In this document: piece by piece, positions 16,112 to 24,486 of the stretch
Position numbering within the stretch: the stretch's first letter is position 1
Layout: each line of letters opens with the position of its first letter
Source: Symbiobacterium thermophilum
GTDB taxonomy: Bacteria; Bacillota; Sulfobacillia; DYFQ01
DNA length: 61,978 nucleotides
Direction of reading: 5' to 3'
Assembly (NCBI GenBank): GCA_020725105.1
Contig: DYFQ01000008.1
Span: 22,794 to 84,771, forward strand
Made by a program: the position numbers and the translations under genes
The notes under the pieces: model-generated
The model's database searches: none
What the model was told of the DNA's origin: nothing
Seen by the model: the letters and a program-made list of their open reading frames with translations, nothing else

Positions 16112-17996
16112 GGAGTGGGCCCGGCGGCGGGCGGCGCTCGACGGGCTGCTCGGCCGGCTCTCGACCCTGGCCGACCGTGCGGGCGCGGGTGAGATCCGGG
16201 CCTTGACGGAGCAGAGGCGGTGCCGGCTCAGGGACGGCCGGCTGCACCTGCTGGTCCTCGGCCACTTCAAGCGCGGCAAATCCTCGCTGATCAACGCCCT
16301 GCTGGGAGAGGAGTTGCTGCCCGCGGGCGTGGTTCCGGTGACCGCCATACTGACCGAGGTCCGGTTTGCTTCCGTCCCGGAGGCCACCGTTGAATACGCC
16401 GACGGGTCGGTCGAACGCGTCCGGCCGGACGCTGTCGGGCGCTACGTTACCGAAAGCCAGAACCCGGAAAACAGGAAGGGCGTCCGGCGGGTGACGGTGG
16501 GGGTCCCCTCGCCGTTTCTCCGGGCCGGCTTGATCCTGGTGGACACGCCCGGCGTCGGCTCCGTTCACCGCCACAACACCAGCACTGCGGTGGCCAGCCT
16601 GCAGCAGGCCGACGCAGCCCTGGTCGTGCTCACGGTGGACCCACCGCTCGGCCAGGCCGAACTCGACTTTCTGGCTGAGGTCCGCCGGCACGTCTCCAGG
16701 TTCTTCTTCGTGCTCAACAAGACAGACCTGGTGGGGGGCGACGGGGCCCGGGAAGCGGCCGAGTTCTGCCGCCTGGTCCTGCGGGACCGGCTGGGACTGG
16801 GCGGAGTGCGGCTGTTCCCCGTCTCCGCGCGCCGGGGCCTCGAAGCGAAGCGCCGCCGCGACGACCGGCTACTGGCTGCCAGCGGGCTGCCGGACCTGGA
16901 ACGTCAACTGGAGGAGTTTCTCGCCCGGGAACGGGCCGCTCTGGTGCTGGAGCAGGCGGCCCGCGGGGGCCATGCTCTGGCGCAGGCGCTGGAACAGGAA
17001 CTCACCATCCGCCTGCGGGCTCTCAGGGCGCCCGTGTCGGTTCTGGAGCGGGCCATGGCCGAGGTCAAGCCGCGGCTGGAAGCGCTTCTCGCCCGGCGCG
17101 GGGAGGCGGTGCACCTGTTCAGGGCGAGCGTGGACGAACTGATGAACACGGTCGACGTCGAGCTGGAGGCGCTGAAAGGCCGGTTGACGCCACAGGTGGA
17201 AGCCACCCTGGAGCAGACCTTTCGCAACCACAAGGACCTTGGCGGCCCGGCCCTGGCCCGCAAGCTGGAAGCGGTTGCCCGCGGGGCCATCGAAGGCGCG
17301 CTCGAGGCCTGGCGCCGCCAGGAGGAAAGGATTCTTGAGACCGAGTTCTCAAAGCGGCTGCGCAGGTTCGTCGGGGAAGTCAACGGCTTGATCGAGGAAG
17401 TCAAGACCGGCCTCGCGGCCAGCCTGGGAGCGAGCATCCCCACCGTGGAGGTGGAGGAGGGGCTGACCACCGAGTCCGGCCTCTGGTACCACATGGAAGA
17501 TGTCCCGGGCTTTCTCGCCTCGGTGGACCCGGTGGCGGTAGCGAGCCTCCTTCCCGGCGGCATCGGCCGCCGGATGGCCCTCCGGCGCGTGCAGGTCCGC
17601 GCGGCTGAATGGGTTGACCTGAACTGCGGGCGCCTGCGGGCGGATTTCCTCGAGCGTCTGCGCAAGAGTCAGGATCAGTTCGTCTGGACCTGGACCCGCC
17701 GGATGGACGAGACGACGGAGCGGGCGCAGGCCATGCTCCGTGAAGCCCTAGCCCGTCGGGCCGAGGGCGAGCGGGCAATGGCCGCGGCGGAACAAGAGCT
17801 GGCCGAGCTGCTCTCGGAGGTAAGGGAGGTAAAGGGCGCCATCTCCGGCGCCCTGTCGCCCCCCGTCAGTCCGGGCCCCCCTCCGGGCTCCGGTACACCA
17901 GCACGGAGCAGGAAGCATAGCGGACCAGGGCGGCTGACACGGAGCCCAGGAGAAAGCGCCGCAAGGCGCTCATTCCCCGCGGACCGACGACGATGA
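16104..17996 (+). CDS. Dynamin-like GTPase
   Basis: A 630-residue bacterial dynamin-family protein. G1 is GHFKRGKSSLINALLG, G2 threonine region VPVTAILTEV, G3 DTPGVGS and G4 NKTDLV. After the GTPase domain (to about residue 270) long helical stretches form the stalk, and VDPVAVASLLPGGIGRR may be a membrane-contact paddle. Relatives remodel or protect membranes under stress. The C-terminal 45 residues (SPPVSPGPPPGSGTP onward) are basic and low-complexity and lie over the 3' end of the opposite-strand uspA gene (17866-17996), so an original stop near 17865 may have been lost. Coupled to two small upstream genes. Confidence 0.88.
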   Translation: MLEEWARRRAALDGLLGRLSTLADRAGAGEIRALTEQRRCRLRDGRLHLLVLGHFKRGKSSLINALLGEELLPAGVVPVTAILTEVRFASVPEATVEYADGSVERVRPDAVGRYVTESQNPENRKGVRRVTVGVPSPFLRAGLILVDTPGVGSVHRHNTSTAVASLQQADAALVVLTVDPPLGQAELDFLAEVRRHVSRFFFVLNKTDLVGGDGAREAAEFCRLVLRDRLGLGGVRLFPVSARRGLEAKRRRDDRLLAASGLPDLERQLEEFLARERAALVLEQAARGGHALAQALEQELTIRLRALRAPVSVLERAMAEVKPRLEALLARRGEAVHLFRASVDELMNTVDVELEALKGRLTPQVEATLEQTFRNHKDLGGPALARKLEAVARGAIEGALEAWRRQEERILETEFSKRLRRFVGEVNGLIEEVKTGLAASLGASIPTVEVEEGLTTESGLWYHMEDVPGFLASVDPVAVASLLPGGIGRRMALRRVQVRAAEWVDLNCGRLRADFLERLRKSQDQFVWTWTRRMDETTERAQAMLREALARRAEGERAMAAAEQELAELLSEVREVKGAISGALSPPVSPGPPPGSGTPARSRKHSGPGRLTRSPGESAARRSFPADRRR

Positions 17997-18315
17997 GGTC
18001 GCAGCCGTGCTGCTGCGCAAAACGGATGAGCGCGTCGGCGGGCTGCCCGACCAGCAGTTCTGTCTTGATGGCCGCGCCTCGCTCCTTTCCAAGCTCGCTG
18101 GCCCGCTCAAGGATCGCTTGAAAATGACGCCTGGCGTCGTCCATGGCCCCGTTGACCTCGTCGACCGTGCCAGCGTATTCCGGCAGGCGAGCCACGGCGG
18201 CGGCCGTCAGTTCCGCGCCGCATCGGGCCGCCAGGTCCACGGCGTGGAGCAGTGCGGCGGTCGCCGGCGCCGAGCCGTCGTAGCCCACCAGAATCTTTCG
18301 GTATGCCACTCTCAA
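17866..18315 (-). CDS. Universal stress protein UspA family
   Basis: A 149-residue single-domain Usp. The N-terminal ILVGYDGSAPATAAL and C-terminal VVGPRGMSALRRFLLGSVSA carry the ATP-binding G-x2-G-x9-G-(S/T) pattern, so it is probably an ATP-binding UspA. The start TTG 18315 overlaps the antiporter stop (TTGA), giving a two-gene operon with the antiporter under the fluoride riboswitch at 19.5 kb. A GTG at 18309 is an alternative start. Its 3' end overlaps the tail of the dynamin gene by 131 bases on the opposite strand. Confidence 0.92.
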   Translation of the reverse strand: MRVAYRKILVGYDGSAPATAALLHAVDLAARCGAELTAAAVARLPEYAGTVDEVNGAMDDARRHFQAILERASELGKERGAAIKTELLVGQPADALIRFAQQHGCDLIVVGPRGMSALRRFLLGSVSAALVRYASCSVLVYRSPEGGPD

Positions 18316-19502
18316 TCGTCTCCTTCGTCGGCCGTGCGCACCCGCACCGGCCCGGTCGCGCCGGATGGTTCAGGTAGCACGGACTCCTCCGTGGTCGGGC
18401 GGTAGAAGGCCTGGGCGACGAGGGTCGGCGCCACGGCGCTCAGGATGACCACCGTGACCAGGACCGTGTACTGGCCGGAATCGATGTAGCCGTGGGTCAG
18501 GCCGAACAGGGACGAAATGGTTCCGAAGGTGAGCCCGGTGGACATGAGCAGGGTCGTGTACATGCTCCGCCGGTGCCCGAACCCGAAGCCCATGGCCACC
18601 GGCCACACGCCCGCGAACTTGGCCCCAATCTTGACCAGGAGGAGCAACAGGACCAACAGGCCTGCCGACGCCAGGGCGGGCGCCGACACGAGCGAGCCGG
18701 CCTTCAGGAAGTAGAACGGGGTGAGGAGCCCGAAAGCGATGCTTCGCAGCCGGCGGAGGAGGTCCCGGTTGCGGATGAACTGGCTGGCCAGGGCCAGGCC
18801 GATCACGTACGCCGGGAGGACCGCCTCGCTCCGCGCCGCCACAGCCAGCCCTCCCAGGAGCGACAGCACCAGGAACACGTATTTGGCCTCGGGTTCGCTG
18901 ACCTTGTTGCCAAACTCCCTGAAGTACCAGGCCGTAAGCCGGGGCAGCAGCGCCACCGCCATCCCGGCCGCCAGGGCGAAGACAAGCAGGGTCGCGTCAA
19001 AGGTGGCAAAGAGGACGCCCAGGGCCAGGACGGTTCCCAGGTCGGTGATGAAGCACGCCGCCAGCAGCGTCTTACCCAGCTCGGTGCTGGTCAGCCCGGT
19101 TTCCACCATCACCGCGTAGACAACGGCGACGGAGGTGGTGGACAGGGCGATCCCCGCGATCATGGCCGCCTGGACCTCCCAGCCCGCCAGCCAGCGGGCA
19201 AAGGCCATGGCACCCAGAAACGGAAAGAGAAAGGACAGAAAACCCATGGCCGCGCTTTCCCTGAAGCGAGCCTTGAGGACGTCGGGGTCAATTTCGGCTC
19301 CGGCCAGGAAGGTGAGGAGCACGGCGCCGAAGGCGGCGACGGCGTCGATCCAGGGAAGCGGCCGGAGACCGAGAAAGTTCCCCGCCAGAGCGCCGGCGAC
19401 GATCTCGACGAGGGCCACGGATACGGCCAGGCGGATGGAGATGACGCTGGCGGCCAGGGCCAGGCCAAACCAGAGGGCCGCCGTGAACCATAGTTGCTCC
19501 AA
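18312..19502 (-). CDS. CPA2/Kef-type cation:proton antiporter, fluoride-riboswitch controlled
   Basis: A 396-residue membrane protein with about 11-12 hydrophobic helices of the Na+/H+ exchanger fold. Key parts are LVEIVAGALAGNFLGL, FLAGAEIDPDVLKARF, IALSTTSVAVVYAVM, the ACFITDLGTV segment carrying the conserved Asp of the transport site, and FYFLKAGSLVS. TTG 19502 is chosen because GAGGCGA sits about 8 bases upstream and the protein then begins LEQLWFTAALWFGLALAAS. Reading from TTG 19544 would place the start inside the riboswitch U-tract. Cation/proton antiporters are a known fluoride-riboswitch class, thought to relieve acid or ion load from HF entry. The product ends with a short charged tail. 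Confidence 0.9.
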   Translation of the reverse strand: MEQLWFTAALWFGLALAASVISIRLAVSVALVEIVAGALAGNFLGLRPLPWIDAVAAFGAVLLTFLAGAEIDPDVLKARFRESAAMGFLSFLFPFLGAMAFARWLAGWEVQAAMIAGIALSTTSVAVVYAVMVETGLTSTELGKTLLAACFITDLGTVLALGVLFATFDATLLVFALAAGMAVALLPRLTAWYFREFGNKVSEPEAKYVFLVLSLLGGLAVAARSEAVLPAYVIGLALASQFIRNRDLLRRLRSIAFGLLTPFYFLKAGSLVSAPALASAGLLVLLLLLVKIGAKFAGVWPVAMGFGFGHRRSMYTTLLMSTGLTFGTISSLFGLTHGYIDSGQYTVLVTVVILSAVAPTLVAQAFYRPTTEESVLPEPSGATGPVRVRTADEGDD

Positions 19503-19542
19503 CTGATGTCGCCTCACATGGCGGGGCCGGCGGCGAGGAGCC

Positions 19543-19630
19543 AAAAAACTCCTGCCACCACCCGTCGGTAGTGGCAGGAGCTATCAGCCATCTCGAGACG
19601 GCGGTTACGGCGAGCCCCATCGCCCTGTTG
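19543..19630 (-). promoter_or_regulatory. Fluoride (crcB-motif) riboswitch with terminator, upstream of the antiporter-uspA operon
   Basis: Read on the reverse strand, GGGCGATGGGGCTCGCC (about 19625-19609), then GATGGCTGATAGCTCCTGCC match the fluoride aptamer. CTCCTGCCACTA (19580-19569) pairs with TGGTGGCAGGAG (19560-19549), and six T follow (19548-19543). The design is the same as the copy at 14.8 kb: the terminator uses the 3' strand of the aptamer, so fluoride binding should allow transcription. The antiporter start lies about 40 bases beyond the terminator. Confidence 0.87.
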
Positions 19631-19741
19631 CCGCCAGCGGGGCCGGCAACCACGTACAGCATACGCGGCAAGCGCCCGGCAGTCAACGCCCTTCACGCCT
19701 CGGGGCACCCTGCTTCAGCCCCGGGACCTGCGGCCCAGACT

Positions 19742-20102
19742 TCAGGCCAGGCCCGGCAGCCAGCGGGCAATCCAGAAGTACAGCACCAGCCCCGTACCGT
19801 CGGCGATGGTGGTGATGACCGGGTTCGACACCACGGCCGGGTCCAGGCGCAGCCGCCGCGCCGCCAGGGGCAGCAGCGCCATGGAGCCGCCCAGGAAGAA
19901 TGCCCGGAGCAGGGCGGCTCCCGCCATGGCGGCGCCCAGGACCGTGCTGACCGCCACTTCGCGCCGGATCACCCTGGCCACGTCGTGGAGGCGAATCTCG
20001 CCCACGGCGGTCCGTCACGTAGACGTAGTAGGCCGTCTCGGGGTCAGGGTTCAGCCGGCGGGGGGTGGCCGGCACCGCGCCCACCGTCAGGTCGCAGTGC
20101 AA
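19742..20102 (-). pseudogene. mgtE (Mg2+ transporter) remnant
   Basis: Two pieces in different frames survive. Just after the M-box, one frame reads LTVGAVPATPRRLNPDPETA then YYVYVTD, matching the second CBS-domain entry of MgtE. A second frame (20005-19742) reads GEIRLHDVARVIRREVAVST, then DPAVVSNPVITTIADGTGL and VLYFWIARWL, matching the last transmembrane helices, including the Asp-containing pore helix end. The N domain, first CBS and first three or so membrane helices are gone. Together this is a frameshifted, internally deleted gene that cannot make a transporter. Confidence 0.75.
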
Positions 20103-20250
20103 AAGGTCTCGCCGGGCGGGAGACCACCGGGCCTTGGTCCGGCCCGGCCAGTTGACCCATGAGCGTCTCTCGACGGGCCTGGGCTGCGGCCGTCACCACG
20201 CGGTTGCCTCACCTAACGGGGACAACTTGCTTTCGAGCTGGCTGGAGCCG
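20085..20250 (-). promoter_or_regulatory. M-box (ykoK leader) Mg2+ riboswitch
   Basis: On the reverse strand the segment reads GTTAGGTGAGGC (20217-20206), CCGCGTGG, then CCGCAGCCC, GTCGAGAGACGC and ATGGGTCAAC (ending near 20152). These are the ordered conserved blocks of the M-box aptamer, including the GUnAGGUGAGGC and AUGGGUCAAC cores. GGTCTCCCGCC followed by GGCGAGACC and TTTT near 20104-20130 could serve as the terminator arm. M-boxes usually control mgtE, and mgtE remnants lie directly downstream here. The outer ends of the element are approximate. Confidence 0.8.
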
Positions 20251-20326
20251 TCTCCATCTTAAGCGCCGGCCTGTGTGGCCATTAACGGGCCTTGAGAGCT
20301 TTCCTCCGGGACGCCGCCGCCCTGCC

Positions 20327-21577
20327 CTAGCTCGCGGCCCCGGCCAGGGCGGCCAGGGCCTGCTCGAAGCAGGCCATCGGCGGGCGCACCAGCCCGGCAC
20401 CGATCTGCCCCACCCCGGGGTCCTTGTGGGCGATTCCTGTATTGATGCGGGGCGTGATCCCCGTCTCCACCACCAGCCGCACGTCGATGCCGGTGGGCGT
20501 GCCCCGGAAGTCAAGGTACGGGATGCCGAAGGCCGGGTTCTCGGCCACGGTGATCTCGTACATCTCCAGGGTGGCCTCCATGGCGTCCCGGGGCGTCCCG
20601 CTGACGAACTGGACGATGGCCGGGGCGGCGGCCATGGCGAAGGCGCCGATGCCGGCCGTTTCGGTGATGGTGCTGTCGCCGATGTCGCCGGCGGCGTCTT
20701 CTTCCGTGAAACCGGGGAAGTAGAGCCCGCGGGGCCGTTCCACCGGCGCGGTGAACCACCGGTCGCCCAGGCCGGAGACGCGGATGCCAAACTCCGTGCC
20801 GTTACGGGCCATGGTCGTCACCAGGCTGCTCCCCGGCACGCCATGGGCCGCGTCAAGGCCGGCCTTGCAGGCGGCCATCACCGGGTTCAGGATGGTCAGG
20901 TCGTTTTCCGCCATGAACCGCAACACCTTGACGGCGTCCCCGGCGGGCGTGGCCAGGTCGGCGGCGGCCTGGTGGAGGTGGGGGGCCATGACCCGGGCAA
21001 AGAGGCACGAGCCGGCCCGGTTCCGGTTGTGGCCCTCGTCACCCATCTGCAACGCCTGGGCGATGTGGTTCTTCATGTCGTAACCGCCCGAGATCTCCAG
21101 CGCCCGGGCCAAGAGCGGCGCCATCACCTCGGCTATCCAGCGCAGGCGGTCCAGCACGTCCGGGGCGTAGGCCCCGTAGCGGAGCACCTTGCCGTACCCC
21201 TCGTTGAGGGTGGAGAAGGTCCGGTTGCCGTGGGCCCGGTTCTCCACGACGTACACCGGCATGGAGGCGGTGGTCACGCCGGCCATGGGCCCGGCACAGC
21301 CGTGGTGGTGGCAGGGGGCGAAGTCCACCTCGCCGCTGCCCGCCAGTTCCTCGGCTTCCTCGGCCGTCCGGGCCAGCCCCTCGTACAGCAGGCCCCCGAT
21401 GACCGCGCCCCGCATCGGTCCGGACATCCGGTCCCAGGTGATGGGTGGACCCGCGTGCAGGATGAGGTTGCGGCGCATGCCGGGAATCACGTCGAGCGCG
21501 CGGCCGACGCCCACGAGCACCGGTCTTGCCGCCAGTAGCCGCTCGACCGCCTGCCGGTTGGCGGTGTCGATGTCCAT
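20327..21577 (-). CDS. allG: DUF1116 protein, AllG-type subunit of oxamate carbamoyltransferase
   Basis: A 416-residue protein from ATG 21577 with AGGAGGG just upstream. Diagnostic DUF1116 segments include DFAPCHHHGCAGPMAGVTTA, MGDEGHNRNRAGS and GARNGTEFGIRVSG-like VTTMARNGTEFGIRVSGLGD. In E. coli AllG (YlbE), AllF and AllH together convert oxamate and carbamoyl phosphate, the final energy-yielding step of anaerobic allantoin breakdown with carbamate kinase. The gene is 16 bases downstream of fdrA in the same orientation. The His/Cys cluster CHHHGC could bind metal; that is inference. Confidence 0.9.
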   Translation of the reverse strand: MDIDTANRQAVERLLAARPVLVGVGRALDVIPGMRRNLILHAGPPITWDRMSGPMRGAVIGGLLYEGLARTAEEAEELAGSGEVDFAPCHHHGCAGPMAGVTTASMPVYVVENRAHGNRTFSTLNEGYGKVLRYGAYAPDVLDRLRWIAEVMAPLLARALEISGGYDMKNHIAQALQMGDEGHNRNRAGSCLFARVMAPHLHQAAADLATPAGDAVKVLRFMAENDLTILNPVMAACKAGLDAAHGVPGSSLVTTMARNGTEFGIRVSGLGDRWFTAPVERPRGLYFPGFTEEDAAGDIGDSTITETAGIGAFAMAAAPAIVQFVSGTPRDAMEATLEMYEITVAENPAFGIPYLDFRGTPTGIDVRLVVETGITPRINTGIAHKDPGVGQIGAGLVRPPMACFEQALAALAGAAS

Positions 21578-21593
21578 TGGCTGGCCCTCCTGC

Positions 21594-23435
21594 CTACCCG
21601 TCCTGCCCGTCAGTCCCGACGGGCCTGCGGTCTGTCTCTAACCGGGTCAAGAGTTCGGCCAGGCGGAGGTTGCCGCCGGCCGGGGGCGACCAGGCCACGT
21701 GCACCACCTCCACGCCCTGGCTTTTCAGGCTGTCGGCGAAGCTCTCCAGGCCGACGTTGATCACCCGGAGCGGTTCCCCCAAGAGGCGAAGGAGATCGGG
21801 GTGGGCACCGGCGCGGGCGGTGGAGGCCGCACCGGCGCCACGGCCGTGCCGGCCGGGCGCCGGGTGATCGTCCCCGGAGTCGGGCACCGCGCCGCCGGCC
21901 AGCCGGGCGGCCAGCCGGGCGGCGGCGGCGTTGGTGGGCGCTACCAGGACCCCGGCGTCGCGGAGTTTTGCCACCTGCTCGGCGCGGGGCTGCGGATCCT
22001 GGTCGGTGCCACACACCGAGGCCACGAACACGGGGGGCCGGCCCCCGGCGGCCGTCCTGGCCTCGGCGATGGCCGGGAGCATGGCGCCGGCGGGGTCGGG
22101 GTGGGTGCCGTAACCGAGCACCACGTCGAAGAGGATAACTGCCACCTCGGGATCCCTGGCTTCCTCCACCAGGCGGCGGTTGCGCAGTTCCGGGTCGAGC
22201 ATGGGGTGGAGCCTGCCGGCAGTGAACTCGTCGGCCCCCAGGTCCAGCACGACGTGACCCCGCCCCCGCTCGGCCTCCGGCAGGGGCGGGGATCCGCCGC
22301 CGAGGTTCGAGCGGACCTCGCCCAGGGAGGCTGAGAGCAGCGCCAGGGCCTCGGCGGCCAGGGTGCCGCCGGCAAACAGGCCACGGACGTAGCGCCTGCC
22401 GCGGTCGGGGCACCCAACCGCTGGCGGCAGCGACGGTTCGACGAGCTCCTCGGGGCTATCCAACGGCCAGCCCAGCTGCGCCACCAGGCCGGCGGCCTGC
22501 CGGGCCGCGGCCTCCAGGGTGCCCACCACCGGCACCGCCGCGCCGGAAGCGCCGGCCGCCGCGCCGGTGCCGGCCCCCACGAAGGCGGCGATCACCGGCT
22601 TCGGGCCGCCGGCGGCCGCCGCCAGCACCTTCGTGGCCACTTCTGGATCGGGTGGCTTGGATACCAGCACCACGGCGGCGGTGGCCGGATCGGCCTGCAG
22701 CGCCGCCAGGCCCTGTAGCATGGTCCTGGCGCCCACGGCGGCGGACAGGTCCCGGCCGCCGGCCCCGATGGCATGGGAGACGCCGGTGCCCAAACGGTGC
22801 AAAAGGCAGCTCACTTCCTGCAGGCCGGTCCCGGCCGCGCCCACCAGCCCCACCGGGCCCCGGCGGACGGCGTTTGTGAAGCCCAGCGCGACTCCGCCTA
22901 GCAGGGCCGTGCCACAGTCGGGCCCCATCACCAGCCGTCCTCTGGCGATGGCGGCGTCCTTCAACGCCACCTCGTCCTCGAGAGGCACGTTATCGCTGAA
23001 CACGAACAGGTGCAGGCCGGCGCCGAGCGCCTGGTCGCACACGGTCCGGGCGAAGCGGCCGGCAACCGAGACCAGCGCCAGGTTGGCGCCGGGCAGCAGC
23101 CTGACGGCGGTGCGGATGCTCCGGGGCGCGTAGGCGCCCGGCCCGGCCGGCCGGGCCCGCGAGCGCTCAAGGAGGCTGTCGAGGGCCGCCAGGGCGGCCT
23201 CGGCCCGGGCCGGGTCGGTCGCCCGGACCACCACCACCAGGTCGTCAGGCCCGGCCGCCGCGGCCTCGGGCGCCAGAAGTCCCGACTGGCGGAGGAGGTC
23301 TTTGTTGGTGGGCGTGCCCATGACGGCCCCGGCGGCTTCGATGCCCTCGAGTCTGGTGAGGGCCTGCTGGAGCCGCATGAGGGTCACCGAGTCGTAGTAG
23401 GAACTCGCTCTGACCACCGCTCGAGTCACGGTCAC
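21594..23435 (-). CDS. fdrA: FdrA/AllF acyl-CoA synthetase-like subunit of oxamate carbamoyltransferase
   Basis: About 613 residues. GTG 23435 is preferred because GGGGGG lies 8 bases upstream and the product then starts VTVTRAVVRASSYYDSVTLM, the normal FdrA N-terminus; GTG 23468 would add 11 residues. Segment MGTPTNKDLLRQSGLL is typical. The central CoA-binding/Rossmann-like region has LVMGPDCGTALLGGVALGF and GLVGAAGTGLQEVSCLL, and the C-terminal succinyl-CoA-synthetase-like domain contains VILFDVVLGYGTHPDPAGAM. A Gly/Ala/Arg-rich insertion lies near residue 540. It is first in the reverse operon fdrA-allG and diverges from the cyclase gene. Confidence 0.92.
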   Translation of the reverse strand: MTVTRAVVRASSYYDSVTLMRLQQALTRLEGIEAAGAVMGTPTNKDLLRQSGLLAPEAAAAGPDDLVVVVRATDPARAEAALAALDSLLERSRARPAGPGAYAPRSIRTAVRLLPGANLALVSVAGRFARTVCDQALGAGLHLFVFSDNVPLEDEVALKDAAIARGRLVMGPDCGTALLGGVALGFTNAVRRGPVGLVGAAGTGLQEVSCLLHRLGTGVSHAIGAGGRDLSAAVGARTMLQGLAALQADPATAAVVLVSKPPDPEVATKVLAAAAGGPKPVIAAFVGAGTGAAAGASGAAVPVVGTLEAAARQAAGLVAQLGWPLDSPEELVEPSLPPAVGCPDRGRRYVRGLFAGGTLAAEALALLSASLGEVRSNLGGGSPPLPEAERGRGHVVLDLGADEFTAGRLHPMLDPELRNRRLVEEARDPEVAVILFDVVLGYGTHPDPAGAMLPAIAEARTAAGGRPPVFVASVCGTDQDPQPRAEQVAKLRDAGVLVAPTNAAAARLAARLAGGAVPDSGDDHPAPGRHGRGAGAASTARAGAHPDLLRLLGEPLRVINVGLESFADSLKSQGVEVVHVAWSPPAGGNLRLAELLTRLETDRRPVGTDGQDG

Positions 23436-23495
23436 GGCCGTGCCCCCCGAACTACCAGTCGCCGCCACGGCTATTCACAGCCCCGGCCGCCGGCC

Positions 23496-23551
23496 CCTTT
23501 GGCAATCCCCGCTAAAAGCAGGGCCCGGGTTTTGGCGGGCTTGCCCAAAGG
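23496..23551. repeat. Long imperfect inverted repeat in the fdrA/cyclase divergent spacer
   Basis: CCTTTGGCAA (23496-23505) pairs with TTGCCCAAAGG (23541-23551), and CCCGCTAAAA (23508-23517) pairs with TTTTGGCGGG (23530-23539), giving about 20 base pairs around a 12-base GC loop. A third related box, TTGCCAAGG, lies at about 23635-23643. The 220-base spacer therefore holds three TTGGCAA-like boxes, which could be operators for the divergent genes or an RNA hairpin in either transcript. Confidence 0.6.
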
Positions 23552-23655
23552 AGAACATCTGATCCCGACAGAAAGCCCCGGTCAAAGTTATCTCTCCGCG
23601 TGGGAGAACGCCCGGGAGACGGCTGTAACCGGTTGCCAAGGGGGGAGGGCCCATC

Positions 23656-24486
23656 GTGCACGCGCCAGTGGACCTGTCCAGGGTGAAGGTCCTGGACCTG
23701 TCGCAGAACTTCAGCACCAACTCTCCGGCTTTCGCCCGCTACGAAGGGCCGACCATCAAGTGGGTCAAGCGGATCGCCTTTGAAGGCGTGAACGCGCAGT
23801 ACCTCGGATCCACCATCCACCTGTCGACCCATCTCGACTCGCCGTGGCACTTCTACGACCCCGGCCCCGACGTCGCCGGGATTCCCATCGACCGGCTGTT
23901 CGGCCCGGCGGTGGTGGTGGACCTCGAGCAGTTCGGCATCGGCGACTTCGACGTCTACGGCCCGGAGCACTTCGAGGCCTGGGAGAAGAAGTACGGCATC
24001 AAGATCGAGCGGGGAGACATCCTCGTCATCCACACCGGCTTTCACAAGTACTACAACGAGGAATGGTCCGAGAGCACCCTGCGCAAGCACCCCGACGCCA
24101 AGCCCGACCTGCCCCGGTACTTCCTGAACCAGCCCGGCCCCACCCGCGCCTTTGCCGAGTGGGTGCTCGACCGGGGCATCAACTGGCTGGCCGTGGATGC
24201 CATGTCCACCGACCACCCCTTCGACACGGTGGTCCGCGACGTGCGGCCCGACGTGGCCAGGCAGGTCGAGAGGCACCTGGGCAAGTCCCTCGACGAGGTC
24301 TGGCCGAAAGAAGACTACCAGCTTACCCACACGCTCCTGTTCCCTCACGGGGTCTTCCACGTGGAGAACGTCGGCGGCCAGATCGACGACATCCTCGACC
24401 AGCGGGTATGGATCGGCTGCTTCCCCTTCCGGTTCAAGGGCGGGGAGGCTGCCTGGTGCCGGATGGTAGCCTTTGTCGAGAAGTAG
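23656..24486 (+). CDS. Cyclase-family (kynurenine formamidase-like) metal-dependent hydrolase
   Basis: A 276-residue protein from GTG 23656 with GGGGGGAGGG upstream. It carries the family metal-binding motif as STIHLSTHLDSPWHFY (H-x-x-T-H-x-D-x-P-x-H pattern), and later VDAMSTDHPFDTVV and GVFHVENVGG, with the conserved late Glu. Members hydrolyse cyclic or formylated amides, for example N-formylkynurenine or isatin. Its position between fdrA and an NCS2 permease suggests an amide or ureide substrate made during purine ring breakdown, but this cannot be decided from sequence. It starts the forward cluster cyclase, permease. Confidence 0.88.
   Translation: MHAPVDLSRVKVLDLSQNFSTNSPAFARYEGPTIKWVKRIAFEGVNAQYLGSTIHLSTHLDSPWHFYDPGPDVAGIPIDRLFGPAVVVDLEQFGIGDFDVYGPEHFEAWEKKYGIKIERGDILVIHTGFHKYYNEEWSESTLRKHPDAKPDLPRYFLNQPGPTRAFAEWVLDRGINWLAVDAMSTDHPFDTVVRDVRPDVARQVERHLGKSLDEVWPKEDYQLTHTLLFPHGVFHVENVGGQIDDILDQRVWIGCFPFRFKGGEAAWCRMVAFVEK

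Noticed and set aside
16904-17665. A 253-codon reverse frame inside the dynamin gene
   Set aside because: It is Arg/Ser-rich antisense to a recognised GTPase, with no start signal or domain.
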